Source of the DNA: Cupriavidus pampae
Lineage (GTDB): Bacteria > Pseudomonadota > Gammaproteobacteria > Burkholderiales > Burkholderiaceae
DNA: 64,000 nucleotides
Assembly: GCF_914271485.1 (NCBI RefSeq)
Contig: NZ_CAJZAG010000003.1
Coordinates: 372,001 to 436,000, forward strand
Direction of reading: 5' to 3'
How positions within the stretch are numbered: position 1 is the stretch's first letter; the number at the start of each line of letters is the position of its first letter. This document shows, piece after piece, positions 36,801-45,102 of this stretch. The notes below the pieces were generated by a model, which did no database searches, had not been told where the DNA came from, and saw only the letters and a list, made by a program, of their open reading frames with translations. Position numbers and translations under genes: made by a program.

Positions 36801-39800
36801 ACACCGTGATCGTGCTACCGCTCTTGCCGGTTCCCTGGAACTCCGGCCGGGTATCGTCCGTGACGGCATTCGGCGCGAGCGTGCCGCGTACTGCGCCGAT
36901 ATCGTCGTTCACGACACCGATCTGCACGACCACGGCGGTCGTGTCGACCGTCACCCGCAACGGCGCGGTGGCCAGGCTCGCGTTACCGGCGAGATCACGG
37001 ACGACGGTCGTGAAGGTATGGCTGCCATCGGCAAGCGGCGACGCCGGAGAGAAGCTCCAGCTCCCGCCGCTATCGACGATCGCCTCGCCGATCTGCACGT
37101 TGTTGTCGCTGATCTCCACCGTGCTGCCCGCTTCGGCGCGCCCGCTGAACGTCGGCCGGCTATCGTCCGTCGTCGCGTTGTTCGCGAGCACGCCGGTCTG
37201 TGTGCCCTCGTCGTCGACCACGGTCAGGTTGGTCGCCGCGCCGGGCACCGTGGTATCGATCGAGAAATTCCAGTTGCCCGTGGGGACGCTGGTCTGGCCC
37301 ACCACGTTCGTGGCCGTGACCGTGACGTTGTGCAGCCCGTCGGCCAGCGCGGTCGCGGGAGTGAAGGACCAGTTGCCGCTCGTATCGGCGCTGGCCGTCC
37401 CGAGCAGGGTGGCGCCATCGAACACGCGTATCGTGTCGCCGGCGCGCGCGGTGCCGAGGATGGTGGGCAGGTTGTCGTCGGTGACGCCGCCCTTCTGCAG
37501 CAGCCCGGTCAAAGGGCCGGCATCGTCCTGCACGTTGCTGATGATGGGCACGCCGGGCCGCGCCGTGTCGACAACGATGGCGTAAGGCGCGGTAGCCGGC
37601 GTCTGATTCCCCGCGCGATCCATTTCCACGGCGGTGATGACATTGGTGCCGCTCAACAGCGGACTCGCCGGCGTCAGTGTCCATGTGCCCGCACCGGACA
37701 CCGTGACGCGGCCGAGCTCGCGCGTGCCGGCGCTATCCGTGGTCGAGACGATGACGGTGTCGCCCGCCGTGCCGGTGCCCGAGATATCGGGCCGGCTGTC
37801 ATCGGTCGTGGCGCCTGCCGCCACGTTACCGGTCACGCTCCCGACGTCGTCCGCCATGCCGGTGATGGCCAGCGCGGCCGGGTTCGGCGCGGCGGTATCG
37901 AGGGTCATCGAGAACGGCGAGGACTTGCCGCTTTCGTTGCCCGCCGCATCGGTGGCCGTGGCCTCGAACTGGTGGTCGCCATCGATCAGAGGCGTCGTCG
38001 GGGTGAATGTCCAGCTTCCGGTCGCACTGGCGACGACGGTGCCGATGACGGCGTCGTTGTCATAGATCGTGACGGTGCTGCCTGCCTCCGCCCGCCCGCT
38101 GAGCGCGGGCTGCGCATCGTCGGTCATGCCACCGCTGGCGATCGCGCCCTGGTGGATGCCGACATCGTCGGTAATGCCCAGGATCGTGGTCGAGGCCGGC
38201 GCCACGGTATCGACGCGAAACGTGAACGCGGGCGTGGGCGGGCTGGTATTCCCCGCCGGATCGCGTGCCGTCGCCGTGATGCTGTGCTGTCCCTGGCCAA
38301 GATCCGAGGTCGGCGTAAACGTCCAGCGGGAGGACGCGTCGGCAATTGCCGTACCGAGCACGGTGGCCCCGTCGCGCACGGTGATCGTGCTGCCGGCCTT
38401 TGCCTCCCCCTGAATCTCTGGCCGCGTGTCGTCAGTCACGCCAGCCGAGGCGATATTGCCCATCACGTTGCCGGCATCGTCCGCGATCGCCGTGATCTGC
38501 AACGGCACCACGGCGGTATCTAGGGTCACATTCAATGCCTGGCTGGCCGCGCCGCGATTGCCGGCGACGTCGGTCACGACGGTGGTGAAGGCGTGAGCGC
38601 CGTCCTGCAGTGCCGCCGCCGGCTCGAACATCCATGCGCGCGTGGCGGCCACCGTCGTCGTGCCGAGCGAGACACCGTTGTCGAACACCTCCACCGTGCT
38701 GCCGGCTTCCGCCGTGCCGCTGAACGTGGGCCGGCTGTCGTCGGTGACCGCGCCGTCGGCGAGCGGTCCGGTCTGTCCCCCTTCGTCGTCGCGTACCACG
38801 AGGTCGTTCACCGCCGCGGGTGGAACCGTATCCACGGTGAATGTCCACACCGTCCCGAGGTCGCTGGTCTGGCCGATCGCCGTGGTCGCGGTCGCGCCGA
38901 CGTTGTGCAGCCCCTCGGTCATCACGGCCATCACGCCCACGTCGGCCAGCGACGCCGCTGCCAGCGTGCCGGTGAGCGAGACGGACGGCGTGAAGCTCCA
39001 TGCGCCGGATGCATCCGCCACGGCACTCCCCAGCAGAGTCGTGCCATCGTACAGACGGACCGTCGTACCGGGCTGGGCGGTACCGCTGAACGTCGGGGTA
39101 CTGTCATCCGTCACCGCATTCGGCTGCAGGAGCCCTATCGTCGTACCGACATTGTCCTGCACGGATACGATCGTGGGCGCGGGCGGTCGCGAGGTATCCA
39201 CCACGATCGAGTAGGGTGCCGTCGGCGCGGTCTGATTGCCTGCCGCATCGATCTCCAGCACAGTCAATGCGTTGTTGCCGTTGACGAGCGGCTGGGCCAG
39301 TTGAACCGTCCACAAGCCGCCAACGGAGACCGTCGTCTGCCCCACCACATGACTGCCATTGCTGTCGGTCGTCGACACGACGACCCGATCGCCCGCCGTG
39401 CCGGTCCCGGAGATCGAGGGCCGATCGTCGTCGGTGGTCTGGCCCGCCGCCACGTTGCCGGTGATCGCGCCCGCGTTGTCCGCAACGCCGGTCAGCGCGA
39501 GGCGCGAGGCATCCGGTGGCGTGACGTCGATCGTCAGCGAAGTCGGCGCCGACTTGCCGCTCGTATTGCCGGCGGCATCCGTCGTCGTGATCGTGAACGC
39601 GTGCTGCCCTTCAGGAAGCGGCGTGGTCGGCGTGTACGTCCACTTGCCCGTGGCATCCGCCGTCGTCGTGCCGATCAGCTTGTCGTTGTCGTATACGCCG
39701 ATGGTGCCGCCTGCCTCGCCCGTGCCACTCAGGGTGGGCTGAGGACTGTCGGTGACACCGCCATCGGAGATCCTGCCGCGTATCGGGCCCACCTCGTCCT

Positions 39801-42800
39801 GAACCGAAGGCGCTGGCGGAACGGCGGGCGGCGCGGTATCGATACGGAACACGAATGCCGGTGTGGGCGCGCTTGTGTTGCCGGCCGCGTCCCGGGCAAC
39901 CGCCGTCAGGCTGTGCTGCCCCTGGCCCAGCTCTCCCGGCGGTATGAACGTCCACCGCCCGGTGGCGTCGGTCGTCGTGGTGCCCAGCGTCGTCGGGCCG
40001 TCGAGCACCGAGATCGTGCTCCCTGCCTGCGCCACGCCACGAATCTCCGGACGCGTGTCGTCCGTCGCGCTCCCCGGTGCGATGGCACCTGTCACATTGC
40101 CGACGTCGTCGGTCAGCGAGACGATCTGCACCGGCACCGTCGAGGTATCGATGGTGACGTTGAACGGCGGGCTTGCCGCGCCCGCAACGCCGGCGGCGTT
40201 CGTGACCACGGTCGTGAACGCGTGACCGCCGTCGGGAAGTGCGAGCGCCGGCGTGAACGTCCAGTTGCCTCCCGCATCCGCACGTGTCTCGCCGAGCCGG
40301 ACGCCATTGTCGAGGACGGCGACCGTGCTGCCCGCCTCGGCCCGGCCCGAGAAGGCCGGACGGCTGTCGTCGGTCGTGTCGCCATCCGCCAGTACGCCGC
40401 GTTGCGCGCCTTCATCGTCTCGCACCACCAGATTCGATACGGCGGCCGGTGCCGCCGTATCGACGGTGAACGTACGCGCCCCGGTCGGCGCACTGGTCAC
40501 GCCGCCAGACGTCGCGGTGGCCGTGACGCTGTGCGTGCCTTCCGCCAGCGGCGTGGACGGCGTGAACGTCCAGTTGCCCGATGCGTCGGCGGTGGTCGTG
40601 CCTAGCGTCGTGGTGCCGTCCGATACGGTCACCGTGCTGCCGGCGAGCGCGGTGCCGACGATGGTCGGCAACGTGTCGTCCGTGAGTTCGCCCATCTGCA
40701 GCATGCCGGTCTTGCCGCCGACGTCATCGCGGATGTTGACGATCGTGGGCAGCTCGGGCTGGGCGGTCTGGAGCAGGAACACATAGGGCGCGCTCGGGGC
40801 GGTCTGATTGCCCACCGCATCCTGCTCCACGACGGTCAGCGAATTGCTGCCCGCGATCAACGGCAGTGCCGGCTCCAGCGTCCATGTCCCCTGCGCGCCA
40901 ACTGTCGTCCGGCCGATCTCGCGGCGGCCCGTGATGTCCTCGGTGAACACGATGATCGTATCGTCGGCCGTGCCGGTACCCGCGATCACTGGCCGGCTGT
41001 CGTCGCTGCTGGCGCCCGAGGCCACGTTGCCGGTGACCGCGCCCACATCGTCGGTCAGGCTGGTAATCGCCAGCTTCGACGCGTCCGGCAGCGTGACGTC
41101 CAGCGTGAACCTCACGGGGTCTGACGGCGGGCTCTCGTTACCCGCCGCATCCGTTTCGGTCACGGTGATGCTGTGCTGGTCGCCGGCGAGATCCGCGCCC
41201 GGCGTCATCGTCCAATGACGACTGGCCGCGATCACGGCTGTTCCGATGGCCACGCCGTTGTCGTAGACGGTGATCACGTTGCCGGGCGTGCCGACACCGC
41301 CGAACGTGGGCCTCGCGTCGTCGGTCGCTCCGTCTGGCGCGATCGGGCCGCGTATCGGTCCGACGTCGTCGACGATATCGCTGAGTCCGACATTCGCCGC
41401 GGGCTTTGGCGGCACGATCGTATCGACGGTCAGCGCGAACTGCGCCGCCGCGCTCGTATTGCCTGCCGCATCCTTCCCCGTCACGGTCACGGCGTGATTG
41501 CCCTCGGACAGCGGCTGAGCGGGCGTGAAGCCCCACGCGCCTGTCGCGTCCGCGACCGCGGACCCGATCGTCACGCCGTTGTCCGCAATCGTGATCGTAA
41601 TACCGGGCTCCGCGGTGCCGGTGAACGTCGGCATCGTGTCGTTGGTCGCCCCACCGTTGGCGACCGGACCGACGACGGGCGCGACATGGTCGGTAACCGT
41701 GCCGATCTGCACGACCGGCGGCACGGTGTCGATCACGAGCGGAACCGTGACCTCCGTCAGGTTGCCGGCGTTATCCTCGGCGATCACCCGCACCTTCTGC
41801 TCGCCCTCGGGCAAAGCGCCATCGGGCGGCGTGACCGACCACGTGCCGTCGGGATTCACGACCGTGGTCCGTTCCTCGCCGTTCGGGAATATCACGCGCA
41901 CGGTATTCCCGGGTTCACCGGTACCGCTGATTGCCGGGTGCGCGTTGTTGGTCGCCGGTCCCGTATTGCCGTCGACCAGCACCGTGGGCGCCGCCGGCGG
42001 GGTCCCATCGACATTCAGATCCGTCACGAGCATGGGCGGGCTCGGCGCCATGCCGGGCCCCTGTTGCGTGACCTCGATCCGATGCGGACCGTCGGCAAGC
42101 GGCTCCGTCGGCTGGAACGACCATGTGCCGTCCTGACCGACGGTCGTGGTCCCGATCGGCACTCCATTGTCGTAGACCGTGATCACATATCCGGGCGTGC
42201 CGCTGCCGCTGATGATCGGCCGCCGGTCGTCCGTGTAGGCGCCTTCCTTCAACTGCCCACGGATCAACCCAGTGCCATCGGTCGCCGACGCTCCGAATGG
42301 CTGGTTCGACGTCTGCCCGCCGTCTCCGCCGGAAGCGGCGGCGTTGCTCCCGTTGGAAGATGTCGCCACGGCAACGCCGAAGATGGCCCCCATGCCCGCG
42401 AGGGACGCGAGCAGGCCTGTCACGGGCGTCTCGCCGACGCCGGGCACCGCGGCAGGCGGCACACCCACGCCGACGGGGCTCTCGCCCAGCGCCGCGGGCA
42501 TCAGCGCGCCATCGCGAAGCGCCTGGATACTCTGGCTGCCATCCGTTGGCACGAACGAATACAGCTGCCCATCTTCCGCCACGCCGTAGAGGCCGATGGG
42601 TTCGCTGACCGAAAAAGCACCCTCGATAACCAGGACCGGGTCGGAGGCGCCTTCGGGAATGACCTGAAGGTCGTCCCCCTGACGGCGTAGCGTGATATTT
42701 TCCGGAGCGACGTTCCCGCCTTCCTGCTGGATGACGTACTTCGCACCGGGTACCGCCTTGAGTCTCCGCGGGGCTTTGCCACGCAGGCGAGACAGGCTGT

Positions 42801-42855
42801 CGATCGTCGGCTGGCCAGTTGGCCTGACGGGGACTTCTGCCAAAATTGAGGCCAT
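30844..42855 (-). CDS. Giant type I-secreted Bap/RTX adhesin with Ig stalk and FG-GAP propeller
   Basis: 4003 aa. N-terminus: Bap-type prefix-like region (~35-115: ENITLRRQGDDLQVIPEGAS, VIEGAFSVSEP), then a hydrophobic Gly/Ala stretch (147-165) that could serve as a retention plug. About 29 Ig-like modules of ~100-110 residues follow (~190-3250), each with a TDDxRPxxxGxxxxG start, a GxWxFTPxxxLxxG middle and a DxAGNxS end. The last Ig-like module has a calcium-type loop DVNGNGVLDAGD. Next are seven FG-GAP loops (~3280-3790; DFNGDGISD to DWNGDGLMD), then two RTX nonapeptide-like units (GGGGDDTFN, GGAGNDIIK) and a ~130-residue C-terminal secretion region ending DDRLNVSIV. No classical signal peptide. 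A ggaaatc site precedes the ATG. Likely role: surface attachment or biofilm formation. Confidence 0.95.
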   Translation of the reverse strand: MASILAEVPVRPTGQPTIDSLSRLRGKAPRRLKAVPGAKYVIQQEGGNVAPENITLRRQGDDLQVIPEGASDPVLVIEGAFSVSEPIGLYGVAEDGQLYSFVPTDGSQSIQALRDGALMPAALGESPVGVGVPPAAVPGVGETPVTGLLASLAGMGAIFGVAVATSSNGSNAAASGGDGGQTSNQPFGASATDGTGLIRGQLKEGAYTDDRRPIISGSGTPGYVITVYDNGVPIGTTTVGQDGTWSFQPTEPLADGPHRIEVTQQGPGMAPSPPMLVTDLNVDGTPPAAPTVLVDGNTGPATNNAHPAISGTGEPGNTVRVIFPNGEERTTVVNPDGTWSVTPPDGALPEGEQKVRVIAEDNAGNLTEVTVPLVIDTVPPVVQIGTVTDHVAPVVGPVANGGATNDTMPTFTGTAEPGITITIADNGVTIGSAVADATGAWGFTPAQPLSEGNHAVTVTGKDAAGNTSAAAQFALTVDTIVPPKPAANVGLSDIVDDVGPIRGPIAPDGATDDARPTFGGVGTPGNVITVYDNGVAIGTAVIAASRHWTMTPGADLAGDQHSITVTETDAAGNESPPSDPVRFTLDVTLPDASKLAITSLTDDVGAVTGNVASGASSDDSRPVIAGTGTADDTIIVFTEDITGRREIGRTTVGAQGTWTLEPALPLIAGSNSLTVVEQDAVGNQTAPSAPYVFLLQTAQPELPTIVNIRDDVGGKTGMLQMGELTDDTLPTIVGTALAGSTVTVSDGTTTLGTTTADASGNWTFTPSTPLAEGTHSVTATATSGGVTSAPTGARTFTVDTAAPAAVSNLVVRDDEGAQRGVLADGDTTDDSRPAFSGRAEAGSTVAVLDNGVRLGETRADAGGNWTFTPALALPDGGHAFTTVVTNAAGVAGAASPPFNVTIDTSTVPVQIVSLTDDVGNVTGAIAPGSATDDTRPEIRGVAQAGSTISVLDGPTTLGTTTTDATGRWTFIPPGELGQGQHSLTAVARDAAGNTSAPTPAFVFRIDTAPPAVPPAPSVQDEVGPIRGRISDGGVTDSPQPTLSGTGEAGGTIGVYDNDKLIGTTTADATGKWTYTPTTPLPEGQHAFTITTTDAAGNTSGKSAPTSLTIDVTPPDASRLALTGVADNAGAITGNVAAGQTTDDDRPSISGTGTAGDRVVVSTTDSNGSHVVGQTTVSVGGLWTVQLAQPLVNGNNALTVLEIDAAGNQTAPTAPYSIVVDTSRPPAPTIVSVQDNVGTTIGLLQPNAVTDDSTPTFSGTAQPGTTVRLYDGTTLLGSAVADASGAWSFTPSVSLTGTLAAASLADVGVMAVMTEGLHNVGATATTAIGQTSDLGTVWTFTVDTVPPAAVNDLVVRDDEGGQTGPLADGAVTDDSRPTFSGTAEAGSTVEVFDNGVSLGTTTVAATRAWMFEPAAALQDGAHAFTTVVTDVAGNRGAASQALNVTLDTAVVPLQITAIADDAGNVMGNIASAGVTDDTRPEIQGEAKAGSTITVRDGATVLGTAIADASSRWTFTPTSDLGQGQHSITATARDPAGNTSPPTPAFTFRVDTVAPASTTILGITDDVGIHQGAIASGGMTDDAQPALSGRAEAGSTVTIYDNDAVIGTVVASATGSWTFTPTTPLIDGDHQFEATATDAAGNESGKSSPFSMTLDTAAPNPAALAITGMADDVGSVTGNVAAGATTDDSRPDISGTGTAGDTVIVSTTDSAGTRELGRVTVSGAGTWTLTPASPLLSGTNVITAVEMDRAGNQTPATAPYAIVVDTARPGVPIISNVQDDAGPLTGLLQKGGVTDDNLPTILGTARAGDTIRVFDGATLLGTASADTSGNWSFTPATALADGLHNVTVTATNVVGQTSVPTGNWNFSIDTTVPGAATNLTVVDDEGTQTGVLANNATTDDSRPTFSGRAEAGSTVEISDNNVQIGEAIVDSGGSWSFSPASPLADGSHTFTTVVRDLAGNASLATAPLRVTVDTTAVVVQIGVVNDDIGAVRGTLAPNAVTDDTRPEFQGTGKSGSTITVFDGSTSLGTTTVDGSGKWTFTPSGELGQGSHSITATARDLAGNVSAPTPAFAFTIDTSAPLASSITGVTDDVGAVKGAVASGGLTDDPLPTLAGTAEARSTITIYDNGKVLGTEQADASGNWSFTPTTALPAGQHVFEVTATDAAGNVSPKSGTFTIGTDYTVPDASKLAITGVVDDVGAVRGNVAKGATSDDSSPLIQGTGTAGNTIIVSVTDSTGTREIGRTLVAAGGTWSMEPLAPLLSGGNAITAVEMTPAGNQSAPTPSYTIVLDFSRPPAPTIENVEDDVERQTGMLQKGGQTNDAMPTIIGTADADSKITLYDGATQLGETRADASGNWTFTPALPMADGSHNITVTATNAIGQSSNPTGGWNFVIDSTAPFAPASIVVRDNAGAQTGALSDGAITDDSRPVFSGRVEVGGKVEISDGGVKIGEATADGNGNWSFTPATSLADGSHSFTMVAIDAAGNASVATTPFRITLDTTAVVVSVDSVKDDFGSIQGAISASAVTDDTRPQFEGKGKSGSTITVSDGASVLGTTTVDGTGHWVFTPPGSLGQGSHSVTVTARDLSGNTSAPTPPFVFTVDTVAPAPPSITKIVDDVGAKQGDVQTGTPTDDSQPTLSGTAEAGSLVTLYDNDAKVGTVTADSSGNWSFTPTSPLSEGNHAMTLTATDVAGNTSSKSAALTITTDYTPPDITKLAITGVLDDVGAVTGNVVKNGTTDDANPAVQGTATAGNTVIVSTTDATGTREIGRATVASNGTWSVTPAAALLAGQNKLTAVEMDVSGNQTAPSAEYVITLDLTRPAPPVITGITDDVGVTTGTIAKGSVTDDRRPLVIGTAVAASMVAVYAGAEQLGLATVDANGAWSLAVARDLAEGTHDITAKSVNAVGQVSDASGAWRIIVDTTPPDSGRLAVTSMFDDVGAVTGNVAKDGATDDARPSIRGTGTAGDTIVVSTTDLSGKVELGRTTVAADGSWSFTPATDLRSGSNAITAVEQDAAGNETNPSAAYTITVVTAKPSIVIKEIRDDVGIYTAPVQNNGATDDTMPTIAGTTEAGSLVSVFDGANLLGTTTADSGGNWTFTPSSALAEGPHSFSANARNPLGVTSDTTAAWTITVDTTPPAATAATTVDLTTDSDTGAANNDNITNDSTPTFQGVVTAPGEILNKLTVTLFADVNGNGVLDAGDRTLAQKIAVAADGKWEITLPSMKPDTYALRALLVDESGNVKTTVSGSLLGPTGTPQSPLVIESGGRVSVSGGAAGDQVGWDMTDVGDFNGDGISDLLLSAPFADTNKADSGICYILYGSTGGLPEISTLTSLSAAKGLVIRGHTYPAKGASDTMGLVLNKIGDFNRDGYADVAFASHTNDKVYVIFGAPSGSFTNGVLQLSTIDGGDSGTGPFDNSHGFAVMIGPITADSGFGFGVAGADINGDGYVDLLASDPLPGRTASSNEGQALVFYGGKNMNATTTGWQNISVQRPAGQSWGILTPRENVKYTAVVGGDTSSQKDGVKNVDIGNTMSAIGDVNGDGIDDFLLIDASVFARTQINPLTTNGATAYVVFGKAGGLAQQVDLTTFKNGTDGLRIHSMFDDRLGTPWGNDCHVVSSGIGDVNGDGIDDFAIGSPYNLSRVWVVYGKLGGFGTTDMYLDAAPPPGRDYFPRDPNHVQRFSAADGFVILNAQSSTQSIANSAERFGLSVRGGGDLNADGIADFVIGAPFTNGPAGTQTGAVYVVYGTGSNLASPIVAIKDVIADPSKGYVIYGNKAGEQLGTSVAVGDWNGDGLMDIAAGSPGADQNGNDSGAFYVYYSAVDFSQPYTSGDDVLTANLNGGAAGFDRLFGGGGDDTFNGVGASDYANGGAGNDIIKVTALSFKAIDGGMGKDTLVLDAQNLNLDLNVMKSKLTGIEKIDLSARGNNTLSLGYGDVQRLGDMNMLIDDGKTQFAVLGDNTDKVVLRNPAGLFWSDAGRQTVEGVSYRIYTVGTGEIFLDDRLNVSIV
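31390..33065 (-). other. Seven-bladed FG-GAP (integrin-alpha-like) propeller region of the adhesin
   Basis: Seven calcium loops of the DxNxDGxxD type are seen in order: DFNGDGISD, DFNRDGYAD, DINGDGYVD, DVNGDGIDD, DVNGDGIDD, DLNADGIAD and DWNGDGLMD. Most are followed by a hydrophobic strand and a VYVVYG- or YILYG-type strand. Seven repeats match a complete beta-propeller. Confidence 0.88.
34080..41405 (-). repeat. Five-module (E-A-B-C-D) higher-order Ig repeat in the adhesin gene
   Basis: Ig modules 4 to 26 fall into five recognisable subtypes in a fixed order: four full E-A-B-C-D blocks, then E-A-B, followed by a further A-B pair outside this interval. Anchors in the A module (the Leu-Ala-Ile-Thr start) are at about 41072, 39500, 37871, 36296 and 34721, giving periods of 1572, 1629, 1575 and 1575 bp. 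The one long interval is explained by an 18-residue insertion in a B module (about 38925-38985). Confidence 0.85.
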
Positions 42856-43040
42856 GATTTCCTCATCGGCGGCATTTGATAGGTCGAAATCTTTCTATTT
42901 TTTCTAATTAGTTTTAGAAGAAATTCGACACGGTTTTTTCAAATAATAGGCATGCCCCGGATAAATACAATCATGCAGTTTCCGACAGCCTTTACAAAAT
43001 CAGTCACTCTGGCGTAACCGAATCGGACGGCATTGACGAG
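42856..43040 (-). promoter_or_regulatory. AT-rich control region upstream of the adhesin gene
   Basis: 185 bp between the adhesin and LysR genes are markedly AT-rich compared with the rest of the window. They contain T-rich runs and an inverted repeat ttctaa-N6-ttagaa at 42902-42919. A -10-like tattat occurs on the minus strand near 42943-42948. It probably holds the operon promoter; no specific regulator site can be named. Confidence 0.5.
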
Positions 43041-43916
43041 TCAGCCCGGAAACTCTCGCGCGAACACGTCCGCGATAAAGTCCATCACCGCGCGGATCGC
43101 GGTCTGCCGTCGCATATCGGCGTGCACGACCAGATAGAAGTCGCGCGCGAGCGTCCGCACCTCGCCCGGCACGACGGCCACGCCGTCTCCCGCATCGACG
43201 CCCGCCGTCATCCCCGCCAGATAGCGCGGTAATGCCGCCACGCCCATGCCACCCCTTGCCGCCGCAAGCTGACTCATCAGGTCGTTGCTGCGAAACCCGA
43301 TGCGCCGGCCCGCGGCCATTTCGTAGATCCATTTCTGCTCGGGCATATGGTCGAACGACACGTCGTAGGCGATGAACTGCCACTGGTCCGCCGGCAGCGC
43401 CGTATAACCGGGTGCCGCATACAGGCCGTAGGAAATCTGGCCGATGCGGCGGGCCACATAGTCGAGCTCCGTCGGCCGGCCAATGCGAATGGCGATATCG
43501 GCTTCCTGCCGGTGCAGCGAAGCCAGCGCCTGCGTGCCATGCAGCGTGAGGTCGATCTCGGGGTGCCGCGCGCCGAATACCGCGAGGCGCGGTGCGAGGA
43601 AGATGCTCGCGAACGCGGGCGGTGCGCTGACGGTGACGCGAGCGGAACGTCCCTGCCGGCGCGCGAGTACCGCGCGCTCGAGCGCATGGGCCTGCGTCTG
43701 CATGCCCTCGGCCACGCTTGCGATGTCTCGGCCGGCCTCGGTCAGGTGCCAGCGGCGCGCGGACCGATTGACGAGCACGATGCCGAGGGCATGCTCCAGC
43801 GCGGCCACGCGCCGGGCCACGGTGGCATGTTCCACCTCCATGCGGCGCGCCGCGCCCGACAACGTCCCCGCCTCGGCAAGCGCGATGAAGTGCCGCATGT
43901 CATTCCAGTCAAACAT
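43041..43916 (-). CDS. LysR-family transcriptional regulator
   Basis: 291 aa. N-terminal winged helix-turn-helix (MRHFIALAEAGTLSGAARRM, then HATVARRVAALEHALG) and a C-terminal periplasmic-binding-protein-like effector domain (VTVSAPPAFASIFLAPRLA onward). LTTRs usually control a divergent neighbour; here that is the quinone oxidoreductase gene starting at 44071, with 154 bp between the two starts. The effector is unknown. It is convergent in origin to the adhesin operon (same strand, upstream), so control of the adhesin is possible but unsupported. Confidence 0.93.
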   Translation of the reverse strand: MFDWNDMRHFIALAEAGTLSGAARRMEVEHATVARRVAALEHALGIVLVNRSARRWHLTEAGRDIASVAEGMQTQAHALERAVLARRQGRSARVTVSAPPAFASIFLAPRLAVFGARHPEIDLTLHGTQALASLHRQEADIAIRIGRPTELDYVARRIGQISYGLYAAPGYTALPADQWQFIAYDVSFDHMPEQKWIYEMAAGRRIGFRSNDLMSQLAAARGGMGVAALPRYLAGMTAGVDAGDGVAVVPGEVRTLARDFYLVVHADMRRQTAIRAVMDFIADVFAREFPG

Positions 43917-44070
43917 TGGTGCGCATTGGTGCAGATTCTCACAAGCGATGTGAAGTCCGGCGGAATTCCCGGCGCGGACCGGTGATGCTATTTTTCATGA
44001 CGATCGACATCTTAATACGCAACGCCCGGCTCTGCTGGCGCGGGCGCGAACATCTCTTTTCAAAAGCGTC

Positions 44071-45069
44071 ATGAAAGCCATCCAGTACCACCGCTTCGGC
44101 GGCCCCGAAGTGCTCGAGTACGTCGAGCTGCCTGATCCCGAGCCCGGCCCCGACGAAGTGTTGATCGAGACCACGGCCATCGGCGTGAACTTTCCCGATA
44201 TCCGTGAGCGACTCGGCGTCTACAACCGTGCCGACACGCGCGTGGGTGGTGTCACGCTGCCGCAGGTCGGCGGTCTGCAGGTGGTCGGCCATGTCGTGCG
44301 TAGCGGCAGCGCGGCGCATGACTATCTGCTGGGGCGCAAAGTCATGGCGCTGATGGCAAACGGCGCGTATGCGCAGCGCGCGGTAGCGCGCGCTGACATG
44401 CTGGTGGAACTTGCGGACGATGCCGACGACGTGGCCATGGCCAGCGTGGCGTGTCAGGGCGTAACCGCCTATCTGGCCTTGCGCGTCTGCACGACCCTGC
44501 GGCGGGGGGAAAGCGTGCTGGTGCATGGCGCGGCCGGGGGCGTCGGCAGCCTTGCGGTGCAGATCGCACGCATGCTCGGTGCGGGCATGATCATCGGCAC
44601 CGCGAGCAGCGATGACAAGCGCGCATTCGCGCTCAGCCTCGGCGCCGATCATGCGATTGGCTACGACTACCCGCGCTGGCCCGAGACCGTGCTGCACTAC
44701 ACCGAGGGCAAGGGCGTCGACGTGATTCTCGAAACGATCGGCGGCGAGGTGTTCGATCAGAACTTCACCTGCCTCGGCATGCTGGGACGCTGCATCGTCA
44801 TCGGCTCGACGCAAGGGCCTGGTGAAGCGCTGGCGCCGCGCCGGCTGATGGCCAAGGCGCAGACGCTGACCGGCGTCTACCTGCCCGCGTTCTTCCAGCG
44901 CCCGGATATGATTCAGCGCGCGCTCCACTTCCTGCGGGATGGTATCGCGCAAGGCATGATCCGTCCGACCGTGGCGGCGCGGCTACCGCTCTCGCGCACC
45001 GCCGATGCACACGCGATGCTCGAGCGGCGCGAGGCACGCGGAGTGATCGTCCTGGATCCGCGTGCCTGA
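44071..45069 (+). CDS. NADPH:quinone oxidoreductase-like MDR enzyme
   Basis: 332 aa zinc-independent medium-chain reductase. It starts MKAIQYHRFGGPEVLEYVEL, typical of quinone oxidoreductases, has the substrate-side GVNFPDIRERLGVY segment and the nucleotide-binding loop VLVHGAAGGVGSLAVQIARM. The catalytic and structural zinc cysteines of alcohol dehydrogenases are absent. It probably reduces a quinone or an activated alkene with NADPH in the cytosol. It is divergent from the LysR gene, its likely regulator. An MDR reductase for enoyl compounds is the alternative. Confidence 0.9.
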   Translation: MKAIQYHRFGGPEVLEYVELPDPEPGPDEVLIETTAIGVNFPDIRERLGVYNRADTRVGGVTLPQVGGLQVVGHVVRSGSAAHDYLLGRKVMALMANGAYAQRAVARADMLVELADDADDVAMASVACQGVTAYLALRVCTTLRRGESVLVHGAAGGVGSLAVQIARMLGAGMIIGTASSDDKRAFALSLGADHAIGYDYPRWPETVLHYTEGKGVDVILETIGGEVFDQNFTCLGMLGRCIVIGSTQGPGEALAPRRLMAKAQTLTGVYLPAFFQRPDMIQRALHFLRDGIAQGMIRPTVAARLPLSRTADAHAMLERREARGVIVLDPRA

Positions 45070-45102
45070 CGCCATGTCGTGAAGCAATTTTCTGAAGCAA
45101 CA

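Noticed and set aside
35134..38523. A very long open frame (>1100 codons) on the plus strand opposite the adhesin gene
   Set aside because: Its translation is Arg/Ala-rich with no domain sense. It is the antisense shadow of the repetitive, GC-rich adhesin gene.
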